Source of the DNA: Candidatus Nealsoniibacteriota bacterium
Lineage (GTDB): Bacteria; Patescibacteriota; Minisyncoccia; Minisyncoccales; GWA2-38-27
Direction of reading: 5' to 3'
Assembly: GCA_003556925.1 (NCBI GenBank)
Contig: PWQC01000021.1
Coordinates: forward strand, 1 to 11,217
DNA: 11,217 bases
Both the position numbers and the translations under genes were made by a program. This document shows positions 5,992-11,217 of this stretch, piece by piece. Every line of letters starts with the position of its first letter. The first letter of the stretch is position 1. The notes below the pieces were generated by a model. It was not told the DNA's origin, did no database searches, and was given only the letters and a program-made list of their open reading frames with translations.

Positions 5992-6854
5992 TTGCCTATC
6001 CTTCTGATAATCTTAAAAGCATCAGCTTGTCGATTATCAGAGTAAAGAATAACAAGGGCAACCGCTTTTTCATTAATCTTAAATACCGAAGCCAAGGTTT
6101 GTTTTGCTTGAGGAAGATAACCGGTCTTTCCTCCAATAAAGTTGGGAAGGTAGTAAAAATTATTTATATTTTGAAATTTAAGCAATCTTCCGGTCGGTCC
6201 GGGGAGCCAAAAGTTGTTATCTTTGGTAATTTCTAATAAGCTTGGGTGTTGATGGTAGATATAACTTAATAACTTGGCAATGTCTTGGGGGGTTGATTTA
6301 TTAATTAAACTCAATCCATGGGAATCATAAAAGAAAGTATCGTTCATATCAATGCTTTTCGCTTTTTCATTCATTAATTCAATAAACTTTTCTTTTTCCA
6401 TAAAATGAGAAAGTGCTTCGGCGGCGTCATTGGTTGATTGGATAAGGGTTGCTCTAAGAAGTTTGTTTGCTTTAACGCTAACGCCCAAGTAAAGGGCGGG
6501 GCTGTGGCCATAAGGCCTGAGCATCTCTTCAGTTAAGATTATCTCTTCTTCAAGCTCTATATTTTCTAAGACAATTATCGCTGTCATTAGTTTAGTGATT
6601 GAGGCGATTGGATAGCTGTGGTAACTGTTCTTTTCTAATAATAGAGAGCCATCTTTAATGTTTATGGCCAGATAGGAAGGAGAAGAAATCTCTCCTTGAA
6701 GGTGATAATTTAAAATGAGCCCTTTTAAAACGGCCACTTCTCTTTTTAAAATTTCTATCTGCTGAATTAAAATATCTCTTTCTGTTAATCCTCGGCTTGC
6801 CTCGGGTCCGACAAAAAGAAAAATAAAAACAAGTATTAGTACTTTATATCTCAT
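5988..6854 (-). CDS. D-alanyl-D-alanine carboxypeptidase, peptidase family S11
   Basis: This exported serine enzyme removes the terminal D-Ala from peptidoglycan pentapeptides. From the chosen start (288 residues) the three penicillin-binding motifs are complete: S85-I-T-K88 in PIASITKLMTA, S140-T-N142 in QSTNDAAEALS, and K243-T-G245 in FIGGKTGYL. Residues 1-20 are a signal peptide (RYKVLILVFIFLFVG, likely cut near EAS). Residues 23-48 (LTERDILIQQIEILKREV) form a heptad-like helix that may be a coiled coil ahead of the catalytic domain. An in-frame ATG at 6881-6879 would add MFSVSYNKA, but it lies in the promoter spacer, upstream of the -10 box TATAAT, so the start at 6854 is preferred. The PBP5-like C-terminal domain and amphipathic anchor are absent. 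Confidence 0.93.
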   Translation of the reverse strand: MRYKVLILVFIFLFVGPEASRGLTERDILIQQIEILKREVAVLKGLILNYHLQGEISSPSYLAINIKDGSLLLEKNSYHSYPIASITKLMTAIIVLENIELEEEIILTEEMLRPYGHSPALYLGVSVKANKLLRATLIQSTNDAAEALSHFMEKEKFIELMNEKAKSIDMNDTFFYDSHGLSLINKSTPQDIAKLLSYIYHQHPSLLEITKDNNFWLPGPTGRLLKFQNINNFYYLPNFIGGKTGYLPQAKQTLASVFKINEKAVALVILYSDNRQADAFKIIRRIGN

Positions 6855-6860
6855 AGCTTT

Positions 6861-6889
6861 ATTATAACTAACAGAAAACATCTTTTCAA
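6861..6889 (-). promoter_or_regulatory. carboxypeptidase promoter, leaderless
   Basis: On the minus strand, TTGAAA (6889-6884), a 17-base spacer and a perfect TATAAT (6866-6861). The ATG at 6854 lies 6 bases beyond the -10, so transcription should begin at or next to the start codon. This is the best consensus promoter among the leaderless set in the window. Confidence 0.65.
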
Positions 6890-6910
6890 GTTCTTGTTTT
6901 ATGCTATATT
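6883..6910 (+). promoter_or_regulatory. phospholipase promoter, leaderless or nearly so
   Basis: TATATT (6905-6910) preceded by TGC forms an extended -10. TTTTCA (6883-6888), 16 bases upstream, is a partial -35 match. The ATG at 6919 is 8 bases past the -10. The -35 lies on the same bases as the -35 of the divergent carboxypeptidase promoter, so the two promoters may compete or be controlled together. Confidence 0.5.
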
Positions 6911-6918
6911 AAAACAAT

Positions 6919-7710
6919 ATGAAAAAGATTGGCTTAGTCTTAGGAGCTGGTGGTGGCAAAGGTTTTGCTCACCTGGGAGTTTTAAAAGTGCTGCAGGAAA
7001 ACGACATTATGCCTGATTATGTTATCGGCTCAAGTATTGGCGCCCTAGTAGGAGGCTTCTTTTGCAAATTCAAGGATTACAAAAAAGTTGAGGAGGTTTT
7101 ATTTAACTTTGACTGGAAAGAGCTCTCTTCGCTCTTATGCCTAAAGAGAAAAGGAGGCTTACTTGGAGGAGAAAAGCTGAGAAGATATCTTGACCTTTTT
7201 TTAAAAGGCTCCACCTTTGAAAATACAGAGATACCCTTTGAGGCAGTAGCCACTAATCTTTTTAATGCCCAGCCTTTTTATTTCAATAAAGGTAGTCTGG
7301 CAGAGGGGATCCAAGCGAGTATTGCTTTCCCTATGTTTATTCAACCCTTAAGAAAAAAGGATAATATCTTCTGGGACGGAGGACTCTCAGATCCTTTACC
7401 GGTTAAAAGAGCCAAGGAGAAGGCAGAGATTGTTTTAGCGGTTAACCTTGAAAGATATCCGGAAATTTATAATCTTCAAAAAATGAATTCGCATCAAACT
7501 ATTCTGAGGGCGATCAAATCTCTTCAATATCATCTTGCGAATCAGCATGCCAAAGAAGCAGAAGTTTTATTAGAGCCAGACTTTAAGAGAGAGGGTGATG
7601 TCTTAAGTATCACTAACTTTTTAAAAAAAGACAAAAGAAAAGAGATTATGGAAAAAGGGGTTAAGATTACCAAACAAAACTTAGAGATAATTAAAAGATG
7701 GAAAAGATAA
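6919..7710 (+). CDS. patatin-like phospholipase (RssA-type)
   Basis: This 263-residue predicted cytoplasmic or membrane-associated serine lipase hydrolyses acyl esters with a Ser-Asp dyad. The glycine-rich oxyanion loop GAGGGKGFAHLG spans 9-20. The nucleophile motif GxSxG is G37-S-S39-I-G41, with S39 catalytic. The partner aspartate is D153 in WDGGLSDPLP. The helix LAEGIQASIAFPMFIQPL (127-144) before it is typical of bacterial patatins. There is no signal peptide or membrane helix. The length fits the RssA/YlbK-like group. The natural substrate is unknown. The gene overlaps the next by 13 bases, so the two are probably one operon, and it diverges from the carboxypeptidase gene. Confidence 0.93.
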   Translation: MKKIGLVLGAGGGKGFAHLGVLKVLQENDIMPDYVIGSSIGALVGGFFCKFKDYKKVEEVLFNFDWKELSSLLCLKRKGGLLGGEKLRRYLDLFLKGSTFENTEIPFEAVATNLFNAQPFYFNKGSLAEGIQASIAFPMFIQPLRKKDNIFWDGGLSDPLPVKRAKEKAEIVLAVNLERYPEIYNLQKMNSHQTILRAIKSLQYHLANQHAKEAEVLLEPDFKREGDVLSITNFLKKDKRKEIMEKGVKITKQNLEIIKRWKR

Positions 7711-8417
7711 AAACATTTTTAATAGTTAGCTTACTTTTATTGATTTTTTTAAGCATTTTTTATTTTATCAGAAATAACGAAAGTAAGAAAAGAGTAGAAT
7801 ACCTTGAAGAAGGGGAAAGAATGAAAGTCTTAGACGAAAAAGATAATTTAATTTTTGATTATTCAATTGAACAGTTCAGGAATTGGGCCAAAGACAATTG
7901 GGAAGAGATCTTTCAAGAAGCTCCTTCTTTTGGTAAAATAAGGAAAGTTGATCCTGTCAATTTTTATCGATTTGACCAATCATTTTCTCTTTCTCCTCAA
8001 CAGAAATTACTTGTCTTCTCGGTTCATGACTATGCCGCGGCGACCACTATCTCTTTTGTGGGAATCATTAACTTGAAGAGAAAAGAGATTGATTTAATAA
8101 AAAAAGAAAAAAAGGGAAGCATCGAACACTTTATCTGGTCGCCGAAAGAAGATTACCTGGCTTATTCTCTGGATAGCGCCAGGGCTTCGGGAGATTATCT
8201 CTCTATTGATAATTTAGAAGAAAAAAGACAAGAAATTTTTTTAACCGGAGAAGATATTTTAAATTATTTAAAAGTAGAAAAAATCGGCTTTATGCCTGAA
8301 TTTAATAATCTAAGATGGAGAGAGGATAGACTTTATTTTGAGACCAGTCACTTTCGAAACGAGAAAAAAATCCAGTGGTCTGTGAAACAAGATGGTTCAG
8401 ATTTAAGAGTTGATTAA
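7698..8417 (+). CDS. anchored protein with short beta-propeller-like repeats
   Basis: This 239-residue protein has an N-terminal membrane helix (6-24, TFLIVSLLLLIFLSIFYFI) followed by a charged linker. Three spaced segments resemble TolB/WD-like blades: SFSLSPQQKLLVFSVHD (95-111), HFIWSPKEDYLAYSLDS (144-160) and NLRWREDRLYFETSHF (204-219). Three blades are too few for a closed propeller, so it may be a small beta-sheet domain or part of an assembly. I do not recognise a named family. It starts inside the last codons of the phospholipase gene, which suggests translational coupling and a shared membrane role. No Shine-Dalgarno sequence is visible. Confidence 0.7.
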   Translation: MEKIKTFLIVSLLLLIFLSIFYFIRNNESKKRVEYLEEGERMKVLDEKDNLIFDYSIEQFRNWAKDNWEEIFQEAPSFGKIRKVDPVNFYRFDQSFSLSPQQKLLVFSVHDYAAATTISFVGIINLKRKEIDLIKKEKKGSIEHFIWSPKEDYLAYSLDSARASGDYLSIDNLEEKRQEIFLTGEDILNYLKVEKIGFMPEFNNLRWREDRLYFETSHFRNEKKIQWSVKQDGSDLRVD

Positions 8418-8427
8418 GATTGACTTG

Positions 8428-8455
8428 TTGTTTTTTTCTCTCTTTTTGCTATAAT
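8428..8455 (+). promoter_or_regulatory. promoter of the four-helix membrane protein gene
   Basis: A perfect TATAAT (8450-8455) preceded by TGC (8447-8449) forms a strong extended -10. TTGTTT (8428-8433) lies 16 bases upstream as a partial -35. TTGACT at 8420-8425 is a better hexamer but 24 bases away, too far. The leader to the ATG at 8502 is about 40 bases and has no Shine-Dalgarno sequence. Confidence 0.55.
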
Positions 8456-8501
8456 ATTAAAGAGTTAAGCAAAGGTCGAAATTAAATTATTTTAAAAAAT
8501 T

Positions 8502-8963
8502 ATGCCAAAGCTTACAAAAGAAGAGATGTTAATGGGAATAGGGGCGGTAATAGCGGTAATATCTGCTTTTTTGCCCTGGTATAGCGTAAGTTTTATGGGA
8601 CATAGGGCGAGCGCTAATGGTCTTACTAGCTGGTGGAGTTTGTCTTTCATAGCTGCTCTACTTCTAATAGCTTCTATTGTCCCTCAAGTAAAAAGCGCCA
8701 TTCCCCAGATGGAGGAAAAAGGCAAGGTTATCCAGATAGTACTTGCTGCTATAGTGACCTTGATTCCTGTTTTAGCTATCCTTTCATCCCCACCGGGTAT
8801 GAATATGGTTGGCGCCAGTATCAGTGTAGGAGTCTGGGGAGCCATTATAGGTGGAGCGGTTGCTCTTTTTGGTGGTGTTACTCAGAAAAAAGAAGCAGTT
8901 CAACCAATGGCTCAAGAGACAACAGAGATACCCCCGGAAGACCAATCAACAAGTTCAGAATAG
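8502..8963 (+). CDS. four-helix membrane protein, unknown function
   Basis: This 153-residue protein has hydrophobic segments at about 9-28, 44-61, 76-95 and 103-125. An acidic, Gln/Thr/Ser-rich tail (130-153) is probably disordered. The phrase ISAFLPWYSVSF in the first segment, with helix, Pro-Trp and then a polar loop, is seen in many small bacterial membrane proteins of unknown role, so it does not decide a family. The start is supported by the promoter at 8428-8455 and the positively charged first residues. A strong hairpin terminator follows 4 bases after the stop, so it is likely transcribed alone. Confidence 0.75.
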   Translation: MPKLTKEEMLMGIGAVIAVISAFLPWYSVSFMGHRASANGLTSWWSLSFIAALLLIASIVPQVKSAIPQMEEKGKVIQIVLAAIVTLIPVLAILSSPPGMNMVGASISVGVWGAIIGGAVALFGGVTQKKEAVQPMAQETTEIPPEDQSTSSE

Positions 8964-8967
8964 AGAT

Positions 8968-8989
8968 AACCCGGCTTTAGCCGGGTTTT
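8968..8989 (+). terminator. intrinsic terminator after the four-helix protein gene
   Basis: AACCCGGC (8968-8975) pairs with GCCGGGTT (8980-8987) around a TTTA loop, and T8986-T8989 forms a short T-run. The stem is GC-rich in an AT-rich region, begins 4 bases after the stop codon, and is oriented for the plus strand. Confidence 0.75.
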
Positions 8990-9025
8990 ACTTAGGGGGG
9001 TATAAAAGTTTAAAAAAGATAAAAA

Positions 9026-9190
9026 ATGAATAAACAGACTATAATCATCTTAGTTGTTGTTGCTCTGTTAGTTATCGGTGGAATTACGGCTTACCTTCTT
9101 TTGAAAGATGATCCTGAGCCGACTCCAGAAGAGATGTATCAAGAGATGTTTCAAGACTTAGGTGATTTGGAAGAGATGTTCCAGTTTTAA
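9026..9190 (+). CDS. 54-residue single-helix membrane protein with acidic tail
   Basis: A short frame from ATG 9026 to TAA 9188-9190. Residues 5-26 (TIIILVVVALLVIGGITAYLLL) are one strong membrane helix. After KDD come a proline turn (PEPTPEE) and a negatively charged helix with repeated Met and Phe (MYQEMFQDLGDLEEMFQF). The N-terminal MNKQ places the tail probably outside the cell. It sits between two terminators, which supports a discrete transcription unit, though the only promoter hint is TATAAA at 9001-9006 without a -35. No family is recognised. The clear helix-plus-amphipathic-tail design makes a chance frame unlikely. Confidence 0.7.
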   Translation: MNKQTIIILVVVALLVIGGITAYLLLKDDPEPTPEEMYQEMFQDLGDLEEMFQF

Positions 9191-9199
9191 AAAGAGATA

Positions 9200-9228
9200 A
9201 AAGGGAGAGTCCTTCAGACTCTCTCTTT
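9200..9228 (+). terminator. intrinsic terminator after the 54-residue gene
   Basis: A hairpin with a 12-base-pair stem: 9200-9211 (AAAGGGAGAGTC) pairs with 9217-9228 (GACTCTCTCTTT), with one G-T wobble and a CTTCA loop. It starts 9 bases after the stop at 9190. The A-rich upstream and T-rich downstream arms lie within the stem, so it could act in both directions. Confidence 0.65.
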
Positions 9229-9232
9229 ATCG

Positions 9233-9262
9233 TTGGATTTTATTTTTAGAAAATGGTATAGA
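9233..9262 (+). promoter_or_regulatory. L,D-transpeptidase promoter, leaderless
   Basis: TTGGAT (9233-9238), an 18-base spacer and TATAGA (9257-9262) preceded by TGG form an extended -10. The ATG at 9269 follows after exactly 6 bases, the same spacing as at the carboxypeptidase gene. The TTG that could be taken as a start codon is the -35 hexamer itself. Confidence 0.55.
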
Positions 9263-9268
9263 AAGATA

Positions 9269-10555
9269 ATGAAGTATAAGATTATCTCTCTTTTTTTATT
9301 GTTGGTTCTCTTAAACTCTCTGGGTGTCGTCTTTTTACTTTGGCAGGAGATCCAAGAGTTTGAACCGGAAATTTATAACTATCTTCCTCCCGAACAATCT
9401 TTTATCTACTCTGAAAAAGAGATTGCAGAGTTCGGCTTTGAAGATTATGTAAAAGAGAGAGTGATTGTTGAAAAAGACAGATTAATTGAAAACAAGAGAG
9501 ACTTTATCTATTTAGATCTCAAAGAGATGAATCTCTTCTTATATCAAGAGGGAGAGATATTAAAAACCCTTCCCATTCAAAGCAAAGGAAAAGAGGGCAG
9601 TTGGTGGGAGACAGCCCCGGGAGTATATTTTGTAGGAGATAAGGTTTATAAGCACTTCTCTTCTATCTCCGAGGTTTGGATGCCTTATGGAGTTCAATTT
9701 TATGGAAACTTTTTTTTTCACGGTTGGCCTTATGATTCAGCTGGAAATGCCCTTCCCTTAGGTTCTTCTGGCGGCTGTATTAGATTAAGCACATCAGACG
9801 CCGCTATCGCTTTTGAATTTGCTGAAAGAGGGATGCCAGTCTTGGTCTTTGAAGAGAGGGAAAAGTCTTTTTTACCTGCTTTGCAATTAAAAGATCAAGA
9901 GATAAAGATACCAGAAATAAAGGGGGAAGCCTTTTTGGTGGCTGACTTGGAGACAGGAGAGATATTACTGAATAAAGAGATGAGTTCGGAGATATATGCC
10001 GGCTCAATGGTCTATATTATGTTTGCTCTTACGGCCAGCGAAGTGATTAATCTGGAAAGAAGAATTACAGCTCAAAGCTGGATGTTTCAAGAAAATTGGG
10101 AAGGGATAATTGTTCCAGGGAGAAGTTATCGGGGGTACGACCTTCTCTACCCTCTTCTTTCGCACCCTTCAAAAGAAGCAGTTTTAACCTTGAGTCGTTT
10201 CTTTACTTCAGACCACCTATTAGCCGCCATGAATACAAAAGCTAATGCCATTGGTATGAAAAACACTTTTTTTGCGGATATTATTGAAGGAGACAGGGAT
10301 AATAGAACTACTCTTCGTGACGTTGCCAAGATGATGCGCTATATCCGAGAATATCGTGGTTTTATCTTTGAGATTAATAAAAAATTAATAGGATCGGGGG
10401 AGAGAGAAGGTCAATCAATTTTTGCCGTTCAAAAGATGCAAGGCCTGGATCAAGAAAGATTTATCTTTATTGGCATTGCCGATTCTTCTAAAGCAGAGAG
10501 TGACCTTGAAAATATTTTAACTTGGCTTAGCGAAGGGTTTAACTTGAAATATTGA
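9269..10555 (+). CDS. L,D-transpeptidase (YkuD) fused to an inactive-looking S11 carboxypeptidase domain
   Basis: The protein has 428 residues from ATG 9269. A membrane helix (4-25) anchors it outside. A YkuD domain (about 79-195) carries the catalytic motif: H151 in FFHGWPYDS, then S167-G-G-C170-I-R172, so C170 is the expected nucleophile that makes 3-3 peptidoglycan cross-links or attaches proteins. Residues about 220-428 resemble an S11 D,D-carboxypeptidase (AFLVADLETGEILLNKEM; NAIGMKNTFF), but all three motifs are changed: SxxK is SMVY (246-249), the SxN region reads PSK (300-302), and the KTG strand reads GSG (375-377). The domain is therefore probably non-catalytic, perhaps substrate-binding. 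A TTG start at 9233 would add 12 residues but is the -35 box. The intact carboxypeptidase upstream could supply the tetrapeptide donors. Confidence 0.88.
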   Translation: MKYKIISLFLLLVLLNSLGVVFLLWQEIQEFEPEIYNYLPPEQSFIYSEKEIAEFGFEDYVKERVIVEKDRLIENKRDFIYLDLKEMNLFLYQEGEILKTLPIQSKGKEGSWWETAPGVYFVGDKVYKHFSSISEVWMPYGVQFYGNFFFHGWPYDSAGNALPLGSSGGCIRLSTSDAAIAFEFAERGMPVLVFEEREKSFLPALQLKDQEIKIPEIKGEAFLVADLETGEILLNKEMSSEIYAGSMVYIMFALTASEVINLERRITAQSWMFQENWEGIIVPGRSYRGYDLLYPLLSHPSKEAVLTLSRFFTSDHLLAAMNTKANAIGMKNTFFADIIEGDRDNRTTLRDVAKMMRYIREYRGFIFEINKKLIGSGEREGQSIFAVQKMQGLDQERFIFIGIADSSKAESDLENILTWLSEGFNLKY

Positions 10556-10580
10556 CGAGATTAATCCTTTGTGCTATAAG
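10552..10580 (+). promoter_or_regulatory. strong promoter of the PurL-like gene
   Basis: TTGACG (10552-10557), a 17-base spacer and TATAAG (10575-10580) preceded by TGC form an extended -10. The -35 overlaps the stop codon of the transpeptidase gene. It is followed by a leader of about 80-85 bases, much longer than others here. Confidence 0.65.
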
Positions 10581-10669
10581 TTAAAGTAATTTCGAGGGGT
10601 TCTTTAAAAAGAAAGGAGGCGCTTTAAGAAAAGTATTTTTTTAACCGAAGATAACCAGAGGAGAAAGAG
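10581..10669 (+). promoter_or_regulatory. long leader with two Shine-Dalgarno-like sites
   Basis: The leader carries AGAGGAG (10657-10663), 6 bases before the ATG at 10670, the only well-placed Shine-Dalgarno sequence in the window. It also carries AAAGGAGG (10612-10619), an even better match that has no ATG, GTG or TTG at a usable distance. A small palindrome, TTCTTTAAAAAGAA (10600-10613), borders the first site and could hide it. This may be a regulatory RNA element, but I do not recognise a known riboswitch class. Confidence 0.4.
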
Positions 10670-11217
10670 ATGAAAAAGATAGAAATAGCTTTGATGCATG
10701 CTATGTTTAAGCATTTGCATCATAATGTAGACAGGGTAATCAACTTTCCGGCCATTGAAAAATTGAATCAAGAAATTGATCAGTTTTGGCCAGGATCCTT
10801 GATTGTCGGCCCGGGAGATGATGCGGCGGTAATAAGCAAAATTGGGAGTGAGGTTCTCGTCCTTAAGATGGAGAGTCACTGTACTCCTTGCGTTGTTTCG
10901 CCCTATAAGTCGGCCTACACTTGCGTCTCGGGAACGATTCGCGATATCGTCGCCATGGGTGGCCGGCCCTTTGCTCTTATGAACTTCGTGGGAACAAGGC
11001 CTTTGGAAGAAAAAGTGATCGTTGGCCCTTGTGGTTTTGGCGATCATTGTACTTGCGGCCAGTGTAGGCTTATGACCAGCAAAGAGCGAGTTGATTTGAT
11101 TATGAGGGGCATCAAAGATGCTTGTCAGCTGTTGGACGTCTTTATCGTTGGAGGAGGTTTTTCTACTTCTTTCAGTGATGTCGTCCCAGCAGTTGTTTGC
11201 GCGGCTGTTGGTAACCT
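10670..11217 (+). CDS. PurL-like AIRS-superfamily protein, cysteine-rich, 3' truncated by window edge
   Basis: The first 182 residues are visible and the frame is still open. Residues 45-110 match the N-terminal ATP-binding half of phosphoribosylformylglycinamidine synthase (PurL, purine synthesis): GPGDDAAVI (47-55), LKMESH (65-70, a PurL-type motif) and VSGTIRDIVAMGGRPFALMN (86-105). Three features differ from standard PurL. The expected N-terminal SEHC-like motif reads KHLHHN (14-19). MESHNHP is MESHCTPC. A segment at 121-132 places cysteines as Cx5CxCx2C (C121, C127, C129, C132), and the usual PTVGGE is FIVGGGF. The added cysteines suggest a metal or Fe-S site, so a derived function is possible. 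The gene has its own promoter and Shine-Dalgarno sequence and looks GC-richer than its neighbours (58% in 10921-10980, against 37% in 10321-10380). Confidence 0.75.
   Translation, partial: MKKIEIALMHAMFKHLHHNVDRVINFPAIEKLNQEIDQFWPGSLIVGPGDDAAVISKIGSEVLVLKMESHCTPCVVSPYKSAYTCVSGTIRDIVAMGGRPFALMNFVGTRPLEEKVIVGPCGFGDHCTCGQCRLMTSKERVDLIMRGIKDACQLLDVFIVGGGFSTSFSDVVPAVVCAAVGN

Noticed and set aside
8633..9033. Other-frame plus-strand open stretches (8633-8980 and 8851-9033) over the four-helix protein gene
   Set aside because: They overlap a membrane protein with good helices, promoter and terminator; the alternative products are rich in Ser, Cys and Trp and look unnatural.
10604..11047. A 147-codon minus-strand frame across the PurL-like gene and its leader
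   Set aside because: It is antisense to a gene with clear family motifs, promoter and Shine-Dalgarno sequence; its composition looks like the shadow of GC-richer coding DNA.
1..11217. tRNA genes, CRISPR arrays, insertion sequences, attachment sites or an origin
   Set aside because: I looked for cloverleaf arms, regular repeats, transposase or integrase motifs and DnaA-box clusters and found none.

Overview
This is an AT-rich window of about 11.2 kb that reads like the chromosome of a small-genome bacterium, most plausibly a Patescibacteria/CPR lineage (Parcubacteria-like). This is inference. It rests on the low GC, the many short unnamed membrane proteins, the DUF5667 and DUF996 proteins, the near absence of Shine-Dalgarno sequences, and start codons that sit directly behind -10 boxes. 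TAA, TAG and TGA all end genes here, so the standard bacterial code applies. I see no tRNA, rRNA, CRISPR array, insertion sequence or integrase.

Layout. Positions 1-224 hold the C-terminal end of an unidentified protein, followed by about 500 bases with apparent remnants of a broken gene. Endonuclease IV (nfo, 724-1545) is followed by a gap that looks like a decayed gene on the minus strand. Next come a secreted DUF5667 protein, a 73-residue two-helix membrane protein, a nucleoside 2-deoxyribosyltransferase-like protein and an SPL-family radical SAM protein. A broken small gene (4333-4522) precedes a tight three-gene membrane/envelope cluster: a DUF996 protein, an anchored protein resembling a periplasmic-binding lobe, and a 108-residue two-helix protein. 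This cluster meets a convergent D,D-carboxypeptidase gene with a 4-base overlap. The carboxypeptidase is divergent from a patatin-like phospholipase, and the two promoters share their -35 region. The phospholipase overlaps a gene for an anchored protein with propeller-like repeats. After that come a four-helix membrane protein, a terminator, a 54-residue single-helix protein, a second terminator, and a gene fusing an L,D-transpeptidase to a carboxypeptidase-like domain that lacks its catalytic motifs. The window ends inside a GC-richer gene related to PurL.

How they may work together. The carboxypeptidase and the L,D-transpeptidase fit one peptidoglycan pathway: D,D-carboxypeptidases trim pentapeptides to the tetrapeptides that L,D-transpeptidases use as donors. 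Most other products are predicted to lie in or at the membrane, so much of the window is envelope-related. nfo (AP-site repair), the deoxyribosyltransferase-like protein (nucleoside salvage) and the PurL-like protein (purine synthesis or a derived role) concern nucleotides and DNA, but are not one operon.

The most interesting signals are the leaderless or near-leaderless promoter architecture seen at four genes, the inactive-looking S11 domain fused to an active-looking YkuD domain, and the cysteine-rich PurL-like protein with its own strong promoter and the only well-placed Shine-Dalgarno sequence in the window.
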